A DNA stretch of 45,833 bases from a virus, in the IMG/VR virus record IMGVR_UViG_3300046535_001359, positions 1 to 45,833 of that record. The stretch is one strand, 5' to 3'. Made by a program: the position numbers and the translations under genes. The notes beneath the pieces were generated by a model. That model saw nothing but the letters and a program-made list of their open reading frames with translations, made no database searches and was not told the origin of the DNA. Shown here piece after piece: positions 16,741 to 23,534 of this stretch (its first letter is position 1; each line of letters starts with the position of its first letter).

Positions 16741-16744
16741 CGTC

Positions 16745-16948
16745 TCACTCCTTCACGAAGCTGAACTTGTCCTTGATCGTGCTCGCGAAGTAGCTGCCCG
16801 GCGAGGGCGCGGCCAGGAGGCCCGCGTACACGCTCTCGGGCACGTCGGCATAGCTGTACCGGCCACCGCCCCTGAATACGATCGTCATGCTCTGCGTCTC
16901 GGCGCTATAGTCGGCGCTGTCGAGATTGGATGATTTAAGCTGCGCCAT
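16745..16948 (-). CDS. KTSC-domain protein (67 aa)
   Basis: The pattern SSNLDSADYSAETQSM, FRGGGRYSYADVPESVY and GSYFASTIKDKF matches the KTSC domain: an N-terminal S-x-x-I/L, a central G-x-x-Y-x-Y-x-x-V-P, and a C-terminal S-x-G-x-Y/F-x-x-x-I-K. KTSC proteins are small and occur in phages and near lysyl-tRNA-synthetase-related genes; their role is not settled. The start at ATG 16948 lies 14 bases inside the upstream gene. Confidence 0.8.
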   Translation of the reverse strand: MAQLKSSNLDSADYSAETQSMTIVFRGGGRYSYADVPESVYAGLLAAPSPGSYFASTIKDKFSFVKE

Positions 16949-17120
16949 CGGCTTTCTCCTCCGCTTCGTCCTGCTTGTGTTGCTGGATACGCACGATCAG
17001 CGTGTGCAGCCGGGGCAGTAAATAAGCCTTCATCTGCCCAGGAGAGACGGCGCACGCATCCTCCCCGACCCGCAGCGCCATCAGCACCAGATCGGTCTCG
17101 TCGTCATCAAGCGTCAGCAT
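16935..17120 (-). CDS. Hypothetical acidic helical protein (61 aa)
   Basis: ATG 17120 (MLTLDDDETDLVLMALRVG) lies inside the end of the exonuclease gene. The open frame upstream of it is a shadow. The protein is helical and acidic, with an ending rich in E, D and K (HKQDEAEEKADGAA). No family is recognised. Confidence 0.5.
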   Translation of the reverse strand: MLTLDDDETDLVLMALRVGEDACAVSPGQMKAYLLPRLHTLIVRIQQHKQDEAEEKADGAA

Positions 17121-17976
17121 CTTCCGCCTCCATCTTGGCAACCGTCTGCGTGACGGCCCCGGCCCTCGATCGTGCGAGACGGTAGCGTCCCCACACAAAT
17201 TCCCCGACATCCTCGGGCACGAGAGTCTTCATATCCTCGCGGTGGATCGCCCACACCTTCGCCGCGGCATCGGTGCCGATGATGGCCTCGACGTGCTTCT
17301 TCGCATCGCCGATCCAGTTGTTCGAGCGGCAGAGTGCGGCGTACACGTCCGGGTCGTCGGTCGGCACGATGATCGAGCGCAGCTTCGGTTGCGGCTTGGG
17401 CGGCAGGACCGGCGCGGCCTCGGCTTCCGGCGGCTCGATGTCGTCGGTCACGAATTGCCAGAACTCGCGCTCTTTCGCGATCAGGTCCGCTTGATACATC
17501 GGGTCGATTTCGTTTTCGACCATTTCCCACTTGCTGTTACCGATGAAGACGCTCAGCACCCACCAGTCGAGGCCGAGGATTGTGCAGCAATGGGTCATCT
17601 GCGGCGTATAGCGCAGCACTGTCGCCTCATCGAGGCGCCCGACATGCTTAGCATCCCAATAGGCAAAGCCGTTCTTGGTCTGCGTGATGCCGTCGAGGTT
17701 CGCCGCCATAAAGGGGTGGCGCTGGGAAACCCGGAACTCGCCGCGATTTCCAACCGGACGCCCCGTCATTTTCGTGTACCAGAAGGCGTTAAACTCCTCC
17801 GTGGCTGAACCCATCTGAACGGCGAGATTGCCCGAGAGGTCTTCCGGCTTGGCGCGGCCAGTCTTTTCGGCCCACAACTCCCGCCACTGCCCCGACATCA
17901 CCTTGCCGGCATCGCTGCCGCCGACGTAGGCGCGGCGCTGATCAAGCTGCGCGTCTGACAATCCGAGGGCTCTCAT
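17107..17976 (-). CDS. YqaJ-type viral exonuclease (289 aa)
   Basis: The start is ATG 17976, which overlaps the upstream stop (ATGA). YVGGSDAGKVMSG at the N-terminus is the YqaJ signature (R-x-x-x-x-G-G-S-D). It is followed by NLAVQMGSATEEFNAFWY (helix with the metal-binding Glu), FMAANLDGI (Asp) and WDAKHVG, corresponding to the E-x-K site but with Asp. The C-terminal helices are usual for lambda-exonuclease-like proteins. It would resect 5' ends to produce single strands for the ERF protein encoded downstream. Confidence 0.82.
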   Translation of the reverse strand: MRALGLSDAQLDQRRAYVGGSDAGKVMSGQWRELWAEKTGRAKPEDLSGNLAVQMGSATEEFNAFWYTKMTGRPVGNRGEFRVSQRHPFMAANLDGITQTKNGFAYWDAKHVGRLDEATVLRYTPQMTHCCTILGLDWWVLSVFIGNSKWEMVENEIDPMYQADLIAKEREFWQFVTDDIEPPEAEAAPVLPPKPQPKLRSIIVPTDDPDVYAALCRSNNWIGDAKKHVEAIIGTDAAAKVWAIHREDMKTLVPEDVGEFVWGRYRLARSRAGAVTQTVAKMEAEDADA

Positions 17977-18311
17977 GGCTTCACCCAACCCTGTCCGGTC
18001 CACGAGCCGGCACCCTTTTGAAGGGCCGGCTCTACACGGGACGGGGCGATCCCGGTCTTCTCTGCAACCTGCTTTACGGTCTGCGGTTCGACGGTCAGCG
18101 CCTCGCGGACCAGCGCGGCGATGTCGCGGCGCGGCGCCCGGGTGGCCTGCATGTGATGCTGCGGAGTATCAATCTGCATCGCGGCCACGGCGCGGTCGTG
18201 CGCCTCAAGCTCGGCGGCGTTGGTGGCGAGGATGATGCGGGCGTTATCCGCCTCGCGCCGGGCCACCTCGATACGCCGCAGCAGATCATTCCGTATCTCG
18301 TCGAGGGTCAT
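17973..18311 (-). CDS. Winged-helix / coiled-coil regulator-like protein, first gene of the leftward operon (112 aa)
   Basis: The start is ATG 18311 (MTLDEIRNDLLRRIEVARR), preceded by GGGGAG; the longer frame would run through the promoter region. Residues about 1-45 form a coiled coil. Residues about 65-105 (REALTVEPQTVKQVAEKTG, SRVEPALQKG) form a helix-turn-helix or winged-helix domain. It could regulate its own operon or bind DNA at recombination sites. It is divergently arranged with the 18412 regulator gene. Confidence 0.6.
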   Translation of the reverse strand: MTLDEIRNDLLRRIEVARREADNARIILATNAAELEAHDRAVAAMQIDTPQHHMQATRAPRRDIAALVREALTVEPQTVKQVAEKTGIAPSRVEPALQKGAGSWTGQGWVKP

Positions 18312-18411
18312 TCCCGCTCTCCCCATTCCATATTTCATGTTTCTACGCCGCTCGGTAAAACGCCGCAACATAAATATTTCACGATGCGTCGTTTTCTGAT
18401 AGACGGGGTGC
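18312..18411. promoter_or_regulatory. Divergent control region with two inverted copies of the ATATTTCATGTT motif
   Basis: The 100-bp gap between the leftward operon and the rightward regulator gene is AT-rich compared with its surroundings. On the + strand it contains CCATATTTCATGTT (18328-18341). On the minus strand it contains GAAATATTTATGTT (18380-18367), the same motif with one base missing. Each lies 55-70 bp upstream of the gene it would serve. Closely related copies occur at 22205 and 23574 directly before TTGACG boxes, so these are probably promoter-linked operator or activator sites. Confidence 0.6.
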
Positions 18412-18684
18412 ATGACGACATTCGCGCGATGGCTGGCGGAACACGGTGAGGCGCACCACGCCTTCGCCAACCGCTACGGCATCAGCAAGGAAGGGGTGGC
18501 GCGGCTGGCCGGGGTTGGCCGCGCGCCGGCGGCCATCCGCTATTTCAAGCGGGCGTTCCTCGCGCTGGTGTCGAGCGAGACCGGCATCCCGGTCGAGACG
18601 CTGATCGAGGATGCGACGCGGGCCGCGCAGAACCCGACGCCACCGAGGCGGTATGTCCGCAAGACGGCAGAGGCGGCGGAATGA
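18412..18684 (+). CDS. HTH regulator-like protein (90 aa)
   Basis: RYGISKEGVARLAGVGRAP suggests a helix-turn-helix. It is preceded by a helix (FARWLAEHGEAHHAF) and followed by a helical region (RAFLALVSSETGIPVETLIED). The size, the divergent position at the early control region and the first place in the rightward operon fit a Cro- or Arc-like phage regulator. The HTH is not canonical and the family is not certain. The end overlaps the RusA gene by four bases. Confidence 0.5.
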   Translation: MTTFARWLAEHGEAHHAFANRYGISKEGVARLAGVGRAPAAIRYFKRAFLALVSSETGIPVETLIEDATRAAQNPTPPRRYVRKTAEAAE

Positions 18685-19022
18685 TCGACGACGAGCCGGC
18701 CTGCCGCTTCACGGTGCCGATCTGCCCGAGCACGAATAATCTGTACCTCGGTCGGCGCTGGAAGACGGCGGCCTATTCCAACTGGACCAACGACGCCGGG
18801 TGGATCGTCAAGGCGCAGCGGCCGGTGCCGCTCAAGGGCAGGCTGCGCGTTCTGATCGAGGCACCGCTGGCGCGCAATCGCGATATCGAGAATCTGAAAC
18901 CAATCCTCGATTTGGCACAAAGCCTTGGCATCATCGAGAACGACAACCGGGTAGACGATCTGCGTATCGTCCGCACCTCGCCACCCGGCGGCAGCATAGT
19001 GGTGAAAATATGGCCGATCTGA
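18681..19022 (+). CDS. rusA: RusA-like Holliday-junction resolvase (113 aa)
   Basis: RusA hallmarks are present. There is an N-terminal PICPSTNNLYLGRRWKT, corresponding to the PPSxNxxYR region. ARNRDIENLKPILDLAQ carries the D-x-D/E-N-x-x-K catalytic loop, and NDNRVDDLRIVRT carries the second acidic site. It would resolve four-way junctions produced by recombination or replication so that packaging can proceed. The length (about 110-120 aa) is right for the family. It overlaps both neighbours. Confidence 0.8.
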   Translation: MIDDEPACRFTVPICPSTNNLYLGRRWKTAAYSNWTNDAGWIVKAQRPVPLKGRLRVLIEAPLARNRDIENLKPILDLAQSLGIIENDNRVDDLRIVRTSPPGGSIVVKIWPI

Positions 19023-19201
19023 AAACCTGGACAACGCCGCTCGGCGTCAAGCTTACTGTCGCCGGTAAGGGCGGCCCCTGGACCGCTATCACCTCGCGTG
19101 TCCCGCCTGCCGTAAAGCCCGACACGCCGCTGCGTCTGCCGATCCTGCACAACGTCGACGCGGGCTGGTATTACCGCAACGGCTGGCAGCCGAAAGAATG
19201 A
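19010..19201 (+). CDS. Hypothetical protein (63 aa)
   Basis: ATG 19010 (MADLKTWTTPLGVKLTVAG) overlaps the RusA gene by 13 bases. It is a small beta-rich, soluble protein with a tryptophan- and tyrosine-rich C-terminus (DAGWYYRNGWQPKE). No family is recognised. It is coupled to the next gene by an ATGA overlap. Confidence 0.5.
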   Translation: MADLKTWTTPLGVKLTVAGKGGPWTAITSRVPPAVKPDTPLRLPILHNVDAGWYYRNGWQPKE

Positions 19202-19449
19202 GCAAGGCGCTGGCCGCCTATCCGCTATGGCTGATTAACGCGATCGTGTCGGCACCGGCGGCCCCGTGGTGGCTCAAGCATCTCCTGCTCGACGATCCGA
19301 GAGGGTGCGTCATCGTCGCCGAGGCAGCCCCCGGCGAGTCGTTCGAGGCATGGCTGCTGGCCCGCTCGCTGGTCCATATCCGCTCCGAGGCGTTCCGCGA
19401 ATCGACCGAGTACGAGATGCTGATGGCCGAGTGGGAGAGATCACGATGA
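19198..19449 (+). CDS. Hypothetical protein (83 aa)
   Basis: This is a helical protein with an amphipathic N-terminus (LAAYPLWLINAIVSAP) and a central WWLKHLLLDD, ending in an acidic helix (STEYEMLMAEWERSR). It may associate with membranes weakly, but there is no clear transmembrane segment. It overlaps both neighbours by four bases. Function unknown. Confidence 0.5.
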   Translation: MSKALAAYPLWLINAIVSAPAAPWWLKHLLLDDPRGCVIVAEAAPGESFEAWLLARSLVHIRSEAFRESTEYEMLMAEWERSR

Positions 19450-19718
19450 ACGAGGTGTGGGTTATCGAGCTCTATAGCGAGGGCGGCAACGATTGGTTGA
19501 TCGACCGTGTGGTCTCCACAAAACACGCGGCGTTCGCGCATCTTCTCTCTCCCTCAAAGCACGCGACATCTTGCCGTATAACCAATGCGGGAGGGGGCCG
19601 CATCGAGAGCAAGGTCAGCTTCCCGCTCAAGATGGGAATCTGCGCCAAACACACGGCGCATTACCGAGCGACACGCTACCTGGTCGATCAACAAGGTACG
19701 GAAGCGGACAGAATGTGA
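19446..19718 (+). CDS. Hypothetical protein (90 aa)
   Basis: The start is ATG 19446 (MNEVWVIELYSEGGNDWLI), overlapping the previous stop. The N-terminal half reads as a beta-sheet mini-domain of the kind phages use to report values (VWVIELYSEG, then DRVVSTKHAAFAHL). The remainder is basic and may bind nucleic acid. No family is recognised. Confidence 0.5.
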   Translation: MNEVWVIELYSEGGNDWLIDRVVSTKHAAFAHLLSPSKHATSCRITNAGGGRIESKVSFPLKMGICAKHTAHYRATRYLVDQQGTEADRM

Positions 19719-19795
19719 GTTGACAGCGGGCCGTGGGAGGGTCCGCAATCGCGCAAGACCCCTGCTTTCGCGGGGGCAGGCTTGGGGATGGGGAT

Positions 19796-20653
19796 ATGCC
19801 GGAAGCCGTGTTGCGCCCGTGGGCGCCGAAGCTCGTCAGCGATCAGGACGAGCTCGAGGGCGTCGATTACGACTACATGCTGGCCGAGCCCGAGCCGCTC
19901 GATTGGGCGGTCGAGAACACGTTTCTCAGCGAGACGGTGGGGCTGATCTCCGGGAATGGCGGCGCCGGCAAGACGACCCTTTTGATGCAGCTTGCCACCA
20001 GCGCCGTCCTGGGCCTGCCCTGGCTCGGGCTCGCGGTGAAGCCGGCCAAGGCGCTGATGCTGTGCTGCGAGGACGATCGGCGCATCGTGCGGCTGCGCCA
20101 GCGCTGGATCAACCGGGCGCTCGGCTGGGCCATGGCCGATGTGCTCGACGCCGGGCTCGACATCATCCCGCGCGCCGGCCGCGACAACACGCTGATGAAG
20201 CTCGACCGGCCGAGCTGGCAGATGAAGCGCACGCCGCTGATGGAATCCTTGATCCTCCGGTGCCGGCGCACCGGAATCCAACTCGTCATCATCGACACGG
20301 TGTCGAAGACCTTTGGCGGGCGGCTGATGGACGAGCGCGACGTGACGCAGTTCATCGCCGAGATGCAGCGCCTGGCCGAGATGATCCGCGGGGTGGTGCT
20401 GTTGACCCAGCACCCGAGCATGTCGGGGCGGCGCAGCGGCACCGGCGAATCGGGTAGTGTCCAGTGGGAATCAGCGGTGCGCTCGCGGCTCTATGTCCAC
20501 AAGCACCAGGCCCTCGGGCTGGTTGTCGAGAATATGAAAAGCAACTATTCGGCGAAAGCCCCGCCGCTCAAGATCGAATGGCGGCAGGGGCTGTTCGAGC
20601 GGGTCGAGGCCCCGCTGCCGGTCGACTACAGCGAGTCGCGGCGCGACGACTGA
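19796..20653 (+). CDS. RepA/AAA_25-type P-loop ATPase, probable replicative helicase-like protein (285 aa)
   Basis: The start is ATG 19796, preceded by a GGGGATGGGGAT purine tract. The Walker A motif is SGNGGAGKTTL (about residues 53-63), and Walker B is LVIIDTVSKTFGG (about 162-174). LLTQHPSMSG and the GSVQWESAVRSRLYV segment are typical of RecA-fold ATPases of the AAA_25/RepA group (RSF1010 RepA-like). It probably unwinds DNA or loads the replication machinery. With no DNA polymerase or primase in the window, it is the main replication gene seen. It is the last gene of the rightward early operon and converges with a leftward cluster. Confidence 0.75.
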   Translation: MPEAVLRPWAPKLVSDQDELEGVDYDYMLAEPEPLDWAVENTFLSETVGLISGNGGAGKTTLLMQLATSAVLGLPWLGLAVKPAKALMLCCEDDRRIVRLRQRWINRALGWAMADVLDAGLDIIPRAGRDNTLMKLDRPSWQMKRTPLMESLILRCRRTGIQLVIIDTVSKTFGGRLMDERDVTQFIAEMQRLAEMIRGVVLLTQHPSMSGRRSGTGESGSVQWESAVRSRLYVHKHQALGLVVENMKSNYSAKAPPLKIEWRQGLFERVEAPLPVDYSESRRDD

Positions 20654-20751
20654 CGTTTAGCGATTGGGGGCGGTGCGAGTAATTGCACAATTCCGCTAAT
20701 GGCGAGAGCCATCACCAATCCGACGAGCACGCCTAGACAGAAGATTATCAT
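20626..20751 (-). CDS. Small single-pass membrane protein (41 aa)
   Basis: ATG 20751 (MIIFCLGVLVGLVMALAIS) overlaps the upstream stop by one base. One hydrophobic helix fills the N-terminal half; a basic tail (KRQSSRRDSL) follows, so the C-terminus should lie in the cytoplasm. The 3' end overlaps the ATPase gene on the other strand by 28 bases. Function unknown. Confidence 0.5.
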   Translation of the reverse strand: MIIFCLGVLVGLVMALAISGIVQLLAPPPIAKRQSSRRDSL

Positions 20752-20936
20752 CACAGCAGCCCCGCCCGCAAAATCCTCACCACGGCGACGGCCAAGACCG
20801 CAGATGCGAGCACGAGCAGCGCGCCCTTCATCCACCAACACACCAGTGGCGTGCGCCTACGCGGCGGATTCCTGCCGACCCAGACCGAGCGCAGCGGCAG
20901 CGCATCGACCATGTGGAGCGCAAGGCGGCTGGTCAT
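20751..20936 (-). CDS. Small membrane protein (61 aa)
   Basis: ATG 20936 (MTSRLALHMVDALPLRSVW) overlaps the preceding stop through ATGA. A basic segment (GRNPPRRRTP) precedes one transmembrane helix (GALLVLASAVLAVAVV). The pair of coupled membrane peptides here mirrors the pair at 616-956. No family is recognised. Confidence 0.5.
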   Translation of the reverse strand: MTSRLALHMVDALPLRSVWVGRNPPRRRTPLVCWWMKGALLVLASAVLAVAVVRILRAGLL

Positions 20937-21112
20937 CGCCACCCCATGTCCTCGTCAAGTTGGCGGTGGGCGTCCTCCCGCTCCTCCTGAAGTGTCTCGC
21001 GCAGAGCCCGCTCACACTCTCGCGCCCCGCATGTGTCCGTGCGGTCGTAAAGGCGATCCTCGATCTCGCCCAACTCTGCGCCGCAGTTCCAGCAATGCCG
21101 CATCTTATTCAT
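20933..21112 (-). CDS. Small zinc-finger-like conserved protein (59 aa)
   Basis: The sequence MRHCWNCGAELGEIEDRLYD followed by TCGARECERALRETLQEE and HRQLDEDMGWR fits a small phage/alphaproteobacterial family I recognise. It has C-x2-C and C-x4-C pairs and ends in a helix with a DxDMGW tail. It probably binds zinc. The start is ATG 21112, preceded by a GGGGAA ribosome-binding site, and the region upstream is free of genes and holds a probable promoter. Confidence 0.7.
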   Translation of the reverse strand: MNKMRHCWNCGAELGEIEDRLYDRTDTCGARECERALRETLQEEREDAHRQLDEDMGWR

Positions 21113-21183
21113 CGTCGTTCCCCTTGCTCGAGACAGGCATTTTAATGCTCAAATATGCTCAGAAATGTCCGACCCTGGTGCCG
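21113..21183 (-). promoter_or_regulatory. Intergenic promoter region of the 20.6-21.1 kb leftward operon
   Basis: The 71 bases between the leftward genes contain the direct repeat TGCTCA-AATA-TGCTCA (+ strand, about 21148-21163). A GCATATTT half of the shared ATATTTCATGTT motif lies on the minus strand. A TTGACG box lies at the end of the preceding gene. The arrangement suggests a promoter, but no good -10 was found. Confidence 0.35.
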
Positions 21184-21405
21184 TCAAGCATCGGGATACA
21201 ACCTTTTCATAACGAGAAAACTAAGTCGGGCATTCTCGATCTGTGCCTGCCTCAGCATCTCATAGAGCTCGCGCCACACGCCCTCCGGCACCTCCTCCGT
21301 GCCGTCCTGCCAGTGCTGCACCGTGCGGCGGTTGACCTGCAGCCCGGCGGCGAGCGCAGCAACCCAATGGTCACCGCACAGCGCCTGCCCAATCTCCGCG
21401 ATCAT
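21184..21405 (-). CDS. HTH DNA-binding protein (73 aa)
   Basis: ALAAGLQVNRRTVQHWQDG (about residues 18-36) is a helix-turn-helix in the XRE style, flanked by a helix at the N-terminus (IAEIGQALCGDHWV) and an amphipathic C-terminal region (GVWRELYEMLRQAQIENARL). It resembles small phage regulators that bind a single operator. It overlaps the upstream gene by four bases, so it is the last gene of a three-gene operon. Confidence 0.65.
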   Translation of the reverse strand: MIAEIGQALCGDHWVAALAAGLQVNRRTVQHWQDGTEEVPEGVWRELYEMLRQAQIENARLSFLVMKRLYPDA

Positions 21406-21803
21406 CTATAGACCGCGGTGCCGCGTGAGTAGTACGCATCGACGTTTTCGCCTTCCGGCACATCGCCCGGTCGCAGCACGTACAGCGCTGCACCGCGCGG
21501 GTCGCCTTGAACGTAGAAACCGAGCGATGGATACCGCGCCATCACAGCTTGCAGGCGCCTCAATGCTCCTGCCTCACGGTCCGGTATGAGATAGGCACCG
21601 CCCCTATCCTGCCGAAACCACGGCTTCCCCGTTTCCTCATTACGTTCAATCGCGCCATAGTCGGTGCCGCACTCTAGCTCGTGCCAGCGATGCAGTTGCA
21701 TCGATATGCGCCGCAGCGCCTCCGCATCCTGCCGAGCAATGCCGACCCGCTCCAAGCGCCGCAGCATTTCCTCGGTATCAATCGCGTCTTTCCGGCTGGT
21801 CAT
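21402..21803 (-). CDS. Conserved phage protein of unknown function (133 aa)
   Basis: The start is ATG 21803 (MTSRKDAIDTEEMLRRLER), preceded by a GGAAGGGGA ribosome-binding site. The central segment LRRISMQLHRWHELECGTD is a block I recall from conserved phage hypothetical proteins. The C-terminal half is beta-rich (SLGFYVQGDPRGAALYVLRP). The family is known only as hypothetical. The ORF upstream of 21803 is a shadow. Confidence 0.6.
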   Translation of the reverse strand: MTSRKDAIDTEEMLRRLERVGIARQDAEALRRISMQLHRWHELECGTDYGAIERNEETGKPWFRQDRGGAYLIPDREAGALRRLQAVMARYPSLGFYVQGDPRGAALYVLRPGDVPEGENVDAYYSRGTAVYR

Positions 21804-21840
21804 CTCAGTTCCCCTTCCCGTGGTAAAGCGTTGCCATCGA

Positions 21841-22128
21841 TCAACCCTCCCGCACGCCAAGGAGCTTGGCGATCTGTTCAGCCGCAAATTTGCTTGCCGC
21901 AAGCTTGGCAGCCTTCTTGCCGCCGCGTCGAGTGCTGAACGTTTCTGACTGATTCCAATCGTAAACGCCGCGATCGTAAATCTCGACGTCATATGCCGGC
22001 TCATCCCTGTCACGCGTCCAATCCGTAATGCGGATTACCAAGTCGCGCTTGCGGGTTTCGACCGACGCGACCGTGTGGCGCGGCCATGATGTTGACGTGA
22101 GCGATACGTTGCTATCTTGAACAGTCAT
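21841..22128 (-). CDS. Hypothetical protein (95 aa)
   Basis: The start is ATG 22128 (MTVQDSNVSLTSTSWPRH), preceded by GGAGA. The first half is beta-rich, containing RDLVIRITDWTRDRDEPAY; the second is a basic helix (RRGGKKAAKLAASKFAAEQ). The alternating layout suggests a nucleic-acid-associated protein. It is the first gene after the ATATTTCATGTT promoter at 22205. Confidence 0.5.
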   Translation of the reverse strand: MTVQDSNVSLTSTSWPRHTVASVETRKRDLVIRITDWTRDRDEPAYDVEIYDRGVYDWNQSETFSTRRGGKKAAKLAASKFAAEQIAKLLGVREG

Positions 22129-22204
22129 CTGCAGGTCTCCACCGCAGGCGTTGCGAGCCATCCCCGCAACCAACACGCGCACTCTCTACCTATCCGAGAT
22201 GCCC

Positions 22205-22225
22205 GTCAACATGAAATATGCATGC
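22205..22225 (-). promoter_or_regulatory. Shared upstream motif plus TTGACG box
   Basis: Read on the minus strand the sequence is GCATGCATATTTCATGTTGAC, and the following G completes TTGACG, a consensus-like -35. It lies 77 bp upstream of ATG 22128. The same ATTTCATGTTGACG string stands before the 23520 regulator gene. The -10 box here is not clear. Confidence 0.55.
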
Positions 22226-22232
22226 CCGCAGA

Positions 22233-22805
22233 TTATTTTGCCGGATCGCCTTTCTCCGCGTCGAGGAGCTCGAGCAGCCGCCCGATGAGGTCCGTGTTCC
22301 GATCGCCCGCAGCCTTCTCCCGTGCCTGCTTTAAGAGCGCGTGGCTCATGTCCCCGACCAGCCGCTGCTGCTTCAAACTCTCCAAGGTCCGATCCTCGAC
22401 ATCAATCCGCTGCTCTATAATCCTGTTTAGCTGCCGCAACCCCGACAGCGCACCCCGCGCCATCAGCTCGGCCCCGTTGAGCTCGTCGAGCGGCGCCAGC
22501 ATCATGTCCGGTCGCACAATCGCCTCGAGCTGCGATATCTCGCTCACCACAATCGCCTTCGCCTCCTCCGCCATGCTCATCAACCTCGCTCGCGTCCGCG
22601 GCGGCCCAGGCCCACCCGGCTGGCGCAATCCCATCGACCAGCGCAGGCGCCGGTAACGATCGGCGCCGCGCCATATCGCCGACATGTCGCGCGGACCTTT
22701 CCGCCCGACCGCATGCCCGCCGTGATACCGGCAGCGACGCTTGCCCGGAACCGGCCGAGCACTACACCTGCCGCCATGCTTCGCCCGAGCCCCGCACAGG
22801 ATCAA
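22233..22805 (-). CDS. HGG-motif zinc-binding phage protein (190 aa)
   Basis: The N-terminus CGARAKHGGRCSARPVPGK followed by RRCRYHGGH is the C-x6/7-C-x8/9-C-x2-H zinc-knuckle with HGG seen in many phage proteins, often near terminase genes. A basic linker (about residues 35-75) leads to helical regions around EAKAIVVSEISQLEAIVRPD and RTLESLKQQRLVGDMSHALL. A small-terminase-like or DNA-binding role is possible; no proof is visible. It starts TTG at 22805 because the Cys motif begins at residue 4 and the upstream stop overlaps. Confidence 0.55.
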   Translation of the reverse strand: MILCGARAKHGGRCSARPVPGKRRCRYHGGHAVGRKGPRDMSAIWRGADRYRRLRWSMGLRQPGGPGPPRTRARLMSMAEEAKAIVVSEISQLEAIVRPDMMLAPLDELNGAELMARGALSGLRQLNRIIEQRIDVEDRTLESLKQQRLVGDMSHALLKQAREKAAGDRNTDLIGRLLELLDAEKGDPAK

Positions 22806-22987
22806 TCGAATAAGCCTCGCTCAACCGGCGCCGGAACGTCAAACAGCCCGCCCGGCGGCTGCTGCGGAGCTTTAGCGCGCATCCTGCCGCGGCTCAACGC
22901 CTCGCGCGCCTCCGCAGCCTGACGAGCCGATTGCTCCGCGCCCGGTAATACAATCTGATCGCCTTGTTCCGTCCGCTCGATTGTCAT
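22802..22987 (-). CDS. Small protein with repeated GLFD motif (61 aa)
   Basis: ATG 22987 (MTIERTEQGDQIVLPGAEQ) overlaps the regulator stop through ATGA. A helical middle (ARQAAEAREALSRGRMR) ends in QQPPGGLFD and then GLFD at the C-terminus. Such Q-x-x-x-G-L-F elements resemble sliding-clamp-binding motifs. No family is assigned. Confidence 0.5.
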   Translation of the reverse strand: MTIERTEQGDQIVLPGAEQSARQAAEAREALSRGRMRAKAPQQPPGGLFDVPAPVERGLFD

Positions 22988-23520
22988 ACCCGCACCCCTA
23001 CGCTCAACGCCAAAGCAATGCACGCAAGCTGCACAACGCGCGGTATCGGCTGATCGCCGCATTCATACATGATAATTATTCGTCGCTTCATACCAAGCTC
23101 GGTTGCCGCCCTCGCTTGCGTCCACCCGATCGACAGCCGCCAATCGCGAAGCTTCGGCCCGGTATCCGGCGCACCCGCCAATATGTCCAAATCCTCAACC
23201 TCCATAACGCGCGGGTCAAACGCATCGCGCCGCTCAATCCACCCGTCGCCACGTTCCTCCGCCACAAGGCCCGGTAGACCCGACGCTTGATCGCGTATCG
23301 CCTCCAGCAAATCGCTGATCGTCGAGTCCGGCCGGATGTACCGCGCTTCCTCCGCAGCCTCGCGTGCACGATCTATTGTGATCGCGCCGGCGCCATTGTG
23401 AGCCAGCCGCCCAAACACACCTTTGTTGACACGATGCAAGTCCATTGCTCGCAAGTCGCCCATCGTGTCGCGGACGCCTCCCAAACCTATCAGAAACTCT
23501 ATGATCGTCGGCGGCTTCAT
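22984..23520 (-). CDS. XRE-family transcriptional regulator (178 aa), probably autoregulated
   Basis: The start is ATG 23520 (MKPPTIIEFLIGLGGVRD), preceded by GAGGGG; the promoter -10 lies about 30 bases upstream, which rules out the longer frame. The N-terminal region is helical. The C-terminal region carries the helix-turn-helix (LRDWRLSIGWTQARAATELG, with the recognition helix near KRRIIIMYEC, about residues 130-160), ending in a short hydrophobic helix. Two near-identical palindromes surround its promoter, so self-repression is likely. Its position in its own operon with two accessory genes fits a phage control gene. Confidence 0.65.
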   Translation of the reverse strand: MKPPTIIEFLIGLGGVRDTMGDLRAMDLHRVNKGVFGRLAHNGAGAITIDRAREAAEEARYIRPDSTISDLLEAIRDQASGLPGLVAEERGDGWIERRDAFDPRVMEVEDLDILAGAPDTGPKLRDWRLSIGWTQARAATELGMKRRIIIMYECGDQPIPRVVQLACIALALSVGVRV

Positions 23521-23534
23521 CGCGCATCCCCTCG

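Noticed and set aside
20674-20690. GTGC-N8-GCAC element as a third operator
   Set aside because: Spacing differs from the GTGCA-N5-TGCAC pair at 23.56-23.60 kb, and it lies inside a coding end.
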